Below, one piece after another: positions 5,480 to 5,696 of a DNA stretch of 5,696 bases (position 1 is the stretch's first letter; every line of letters begins with the position of its first letter). Source of the stretch: an uncultured Methylococcaceae bacterium (GTDB lineage Bacteria; Pseudomonadota; Gammaproteobacteria; Methylococcales; Methylomonadaceae). Made by a program: the position numbers and the translations under genes. A model generated the notes under the pieces. The model made no database searches and was not told where the DNA came from. It worked only from the letters and a program-made list of their open reading frames with translations. The DNA lies in assembly GCA_903903365.1 (NCBI GenBank), contig CAIUYS010000105.1:1-5696 (forward strand), written 5' to 3'.

Positions 5480-5696
5480 ATGTGCGGCATTTGTGGTTTA
5501 GTATTACCCGACGGAATGGTGAAAGACGAATCCATACCCCAACAAGTTAACCAGATGATTGACGCCTTGATGCATCGCGGCCCCGATGATACCGGGATTG
5601 ACGGCGATCAATCCGCCGTTTTTGGAATGACCCGACTGGCCATTCGCGGCTTAAGCGACGGCAAGCAGCCGATTATTGACTCGGACAGCGGTGTCA
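5480..5696 (+). CDS. asnB: Asparagine synthase-type glutamine amidotransferase (3' end missing)
   Basis: The first 72 codons of a class II (Ntn) glutamine amidotransferase. Cys2 becomes the N-terminal nucleophile after Met removal (MCGICGLV), and HRGPDDTG at 32-39 is the asparagine-synthase form of the glutaminase motif; GlmS and PurF would have RGYDS- or RGQDA-like sequence instead. Arg52 in the TRLAI segment aligns with the glutamine-binding arginine of AsnB. The glutaminase domain would release ammonia to a C-terminal ATP-dependent synthetase domain that lies beyond the window (family length about 550-640 aa). The start is one base after the glycosyltransferase stop with a good ribosome binding site, so the two are almost certainly co-transcribed. 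AsnB homologues also occur in surface polysaccharide and exosortase-type loci, where they may amidate sugars, so free asparagine synthesis is not assured; the symbol marks the family only. Confidence 0.9.
   Translation, partial: MCGICGLVLPDGMVKDESIPQQVNQMIDALMHRGPDDTGIDGDQSAVFGMTRLAIRGLSDGKQPIIDSDSGV

Overview
This window looks like an ordinary chromosomal segment of a gammaproteobacterium with moderate GC content. PepN and MoaB both resemble the Escherichia coli proteins closely, and the catalytic residues of PepN keep a constant +9 offset from E. coli numbering. An aquatic or methanotroph-like lineage (Methylococcales) is possible, but nothing in the sequence proves it.

Bases 1-3291 hold a tightly packed forward-strand gene string. 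It starts with the 3' end of moaB (molybdenum cofactor biosynthesis). One base later comes a small four-helix membrane protein of the DUF423/YgdD family. Its last 14 bases overlap the start of pepN, a full-length M1 family zinc aminopeptidase with all catalytic residues present. The three proteins share no obvious pathway, so this is probably a transcriptional grouping of housekeeping genes.

Bases 3292-3708 are a 417-base non-coding gap, the least explained part of the window. Its first half (about 3316-3471) is a chain of adjacent inverted repeats: a 54-nt hairpin with 21-nt arms, an overlapping alternative hairpin, a 15-nt hairpin, a near-perfect 33-nt palindrome and a bulged hairpin. None is followed by a convincing U-tract. 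Its second half carries a good sigma-70-type promoter (TTGACT, 17 bases, TAAAAT; 3536-3564). A GCTTGC/GCAAGC inverted repeat brackets the -35 box. The predicted leader of about 140 bases contains a long-range stem (GGGGTAAT/ATTACCCC) and ends in an A-rich stretch with no Shine-Dalgarno sequence.

Bases 3709-5696 start a second forward transcription unit. It holds a complete ArnT/PMT-type GT-C glycosyltransferase (589 aa, about 13 membrane segments plus a C-terminal soluble domain). One base after its stop begins a class II glutamine amidotransferase of the asparagine synthase (AsnB) type, cut by the window end. A lipid-linked-sugar transferase coupled to an AsnB-type enzyme suggests a cell-surface glycan or envelope modification locus; this is inference, because the rest of the locus lies outside the window.

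I see no tRNA, rRNA, CRISPR array, insertion sequence or phage gene. No clearly novel multi-gene system is visible; the best leads are the structured intergenic region and the glycosyltransferase-AsnB pair.
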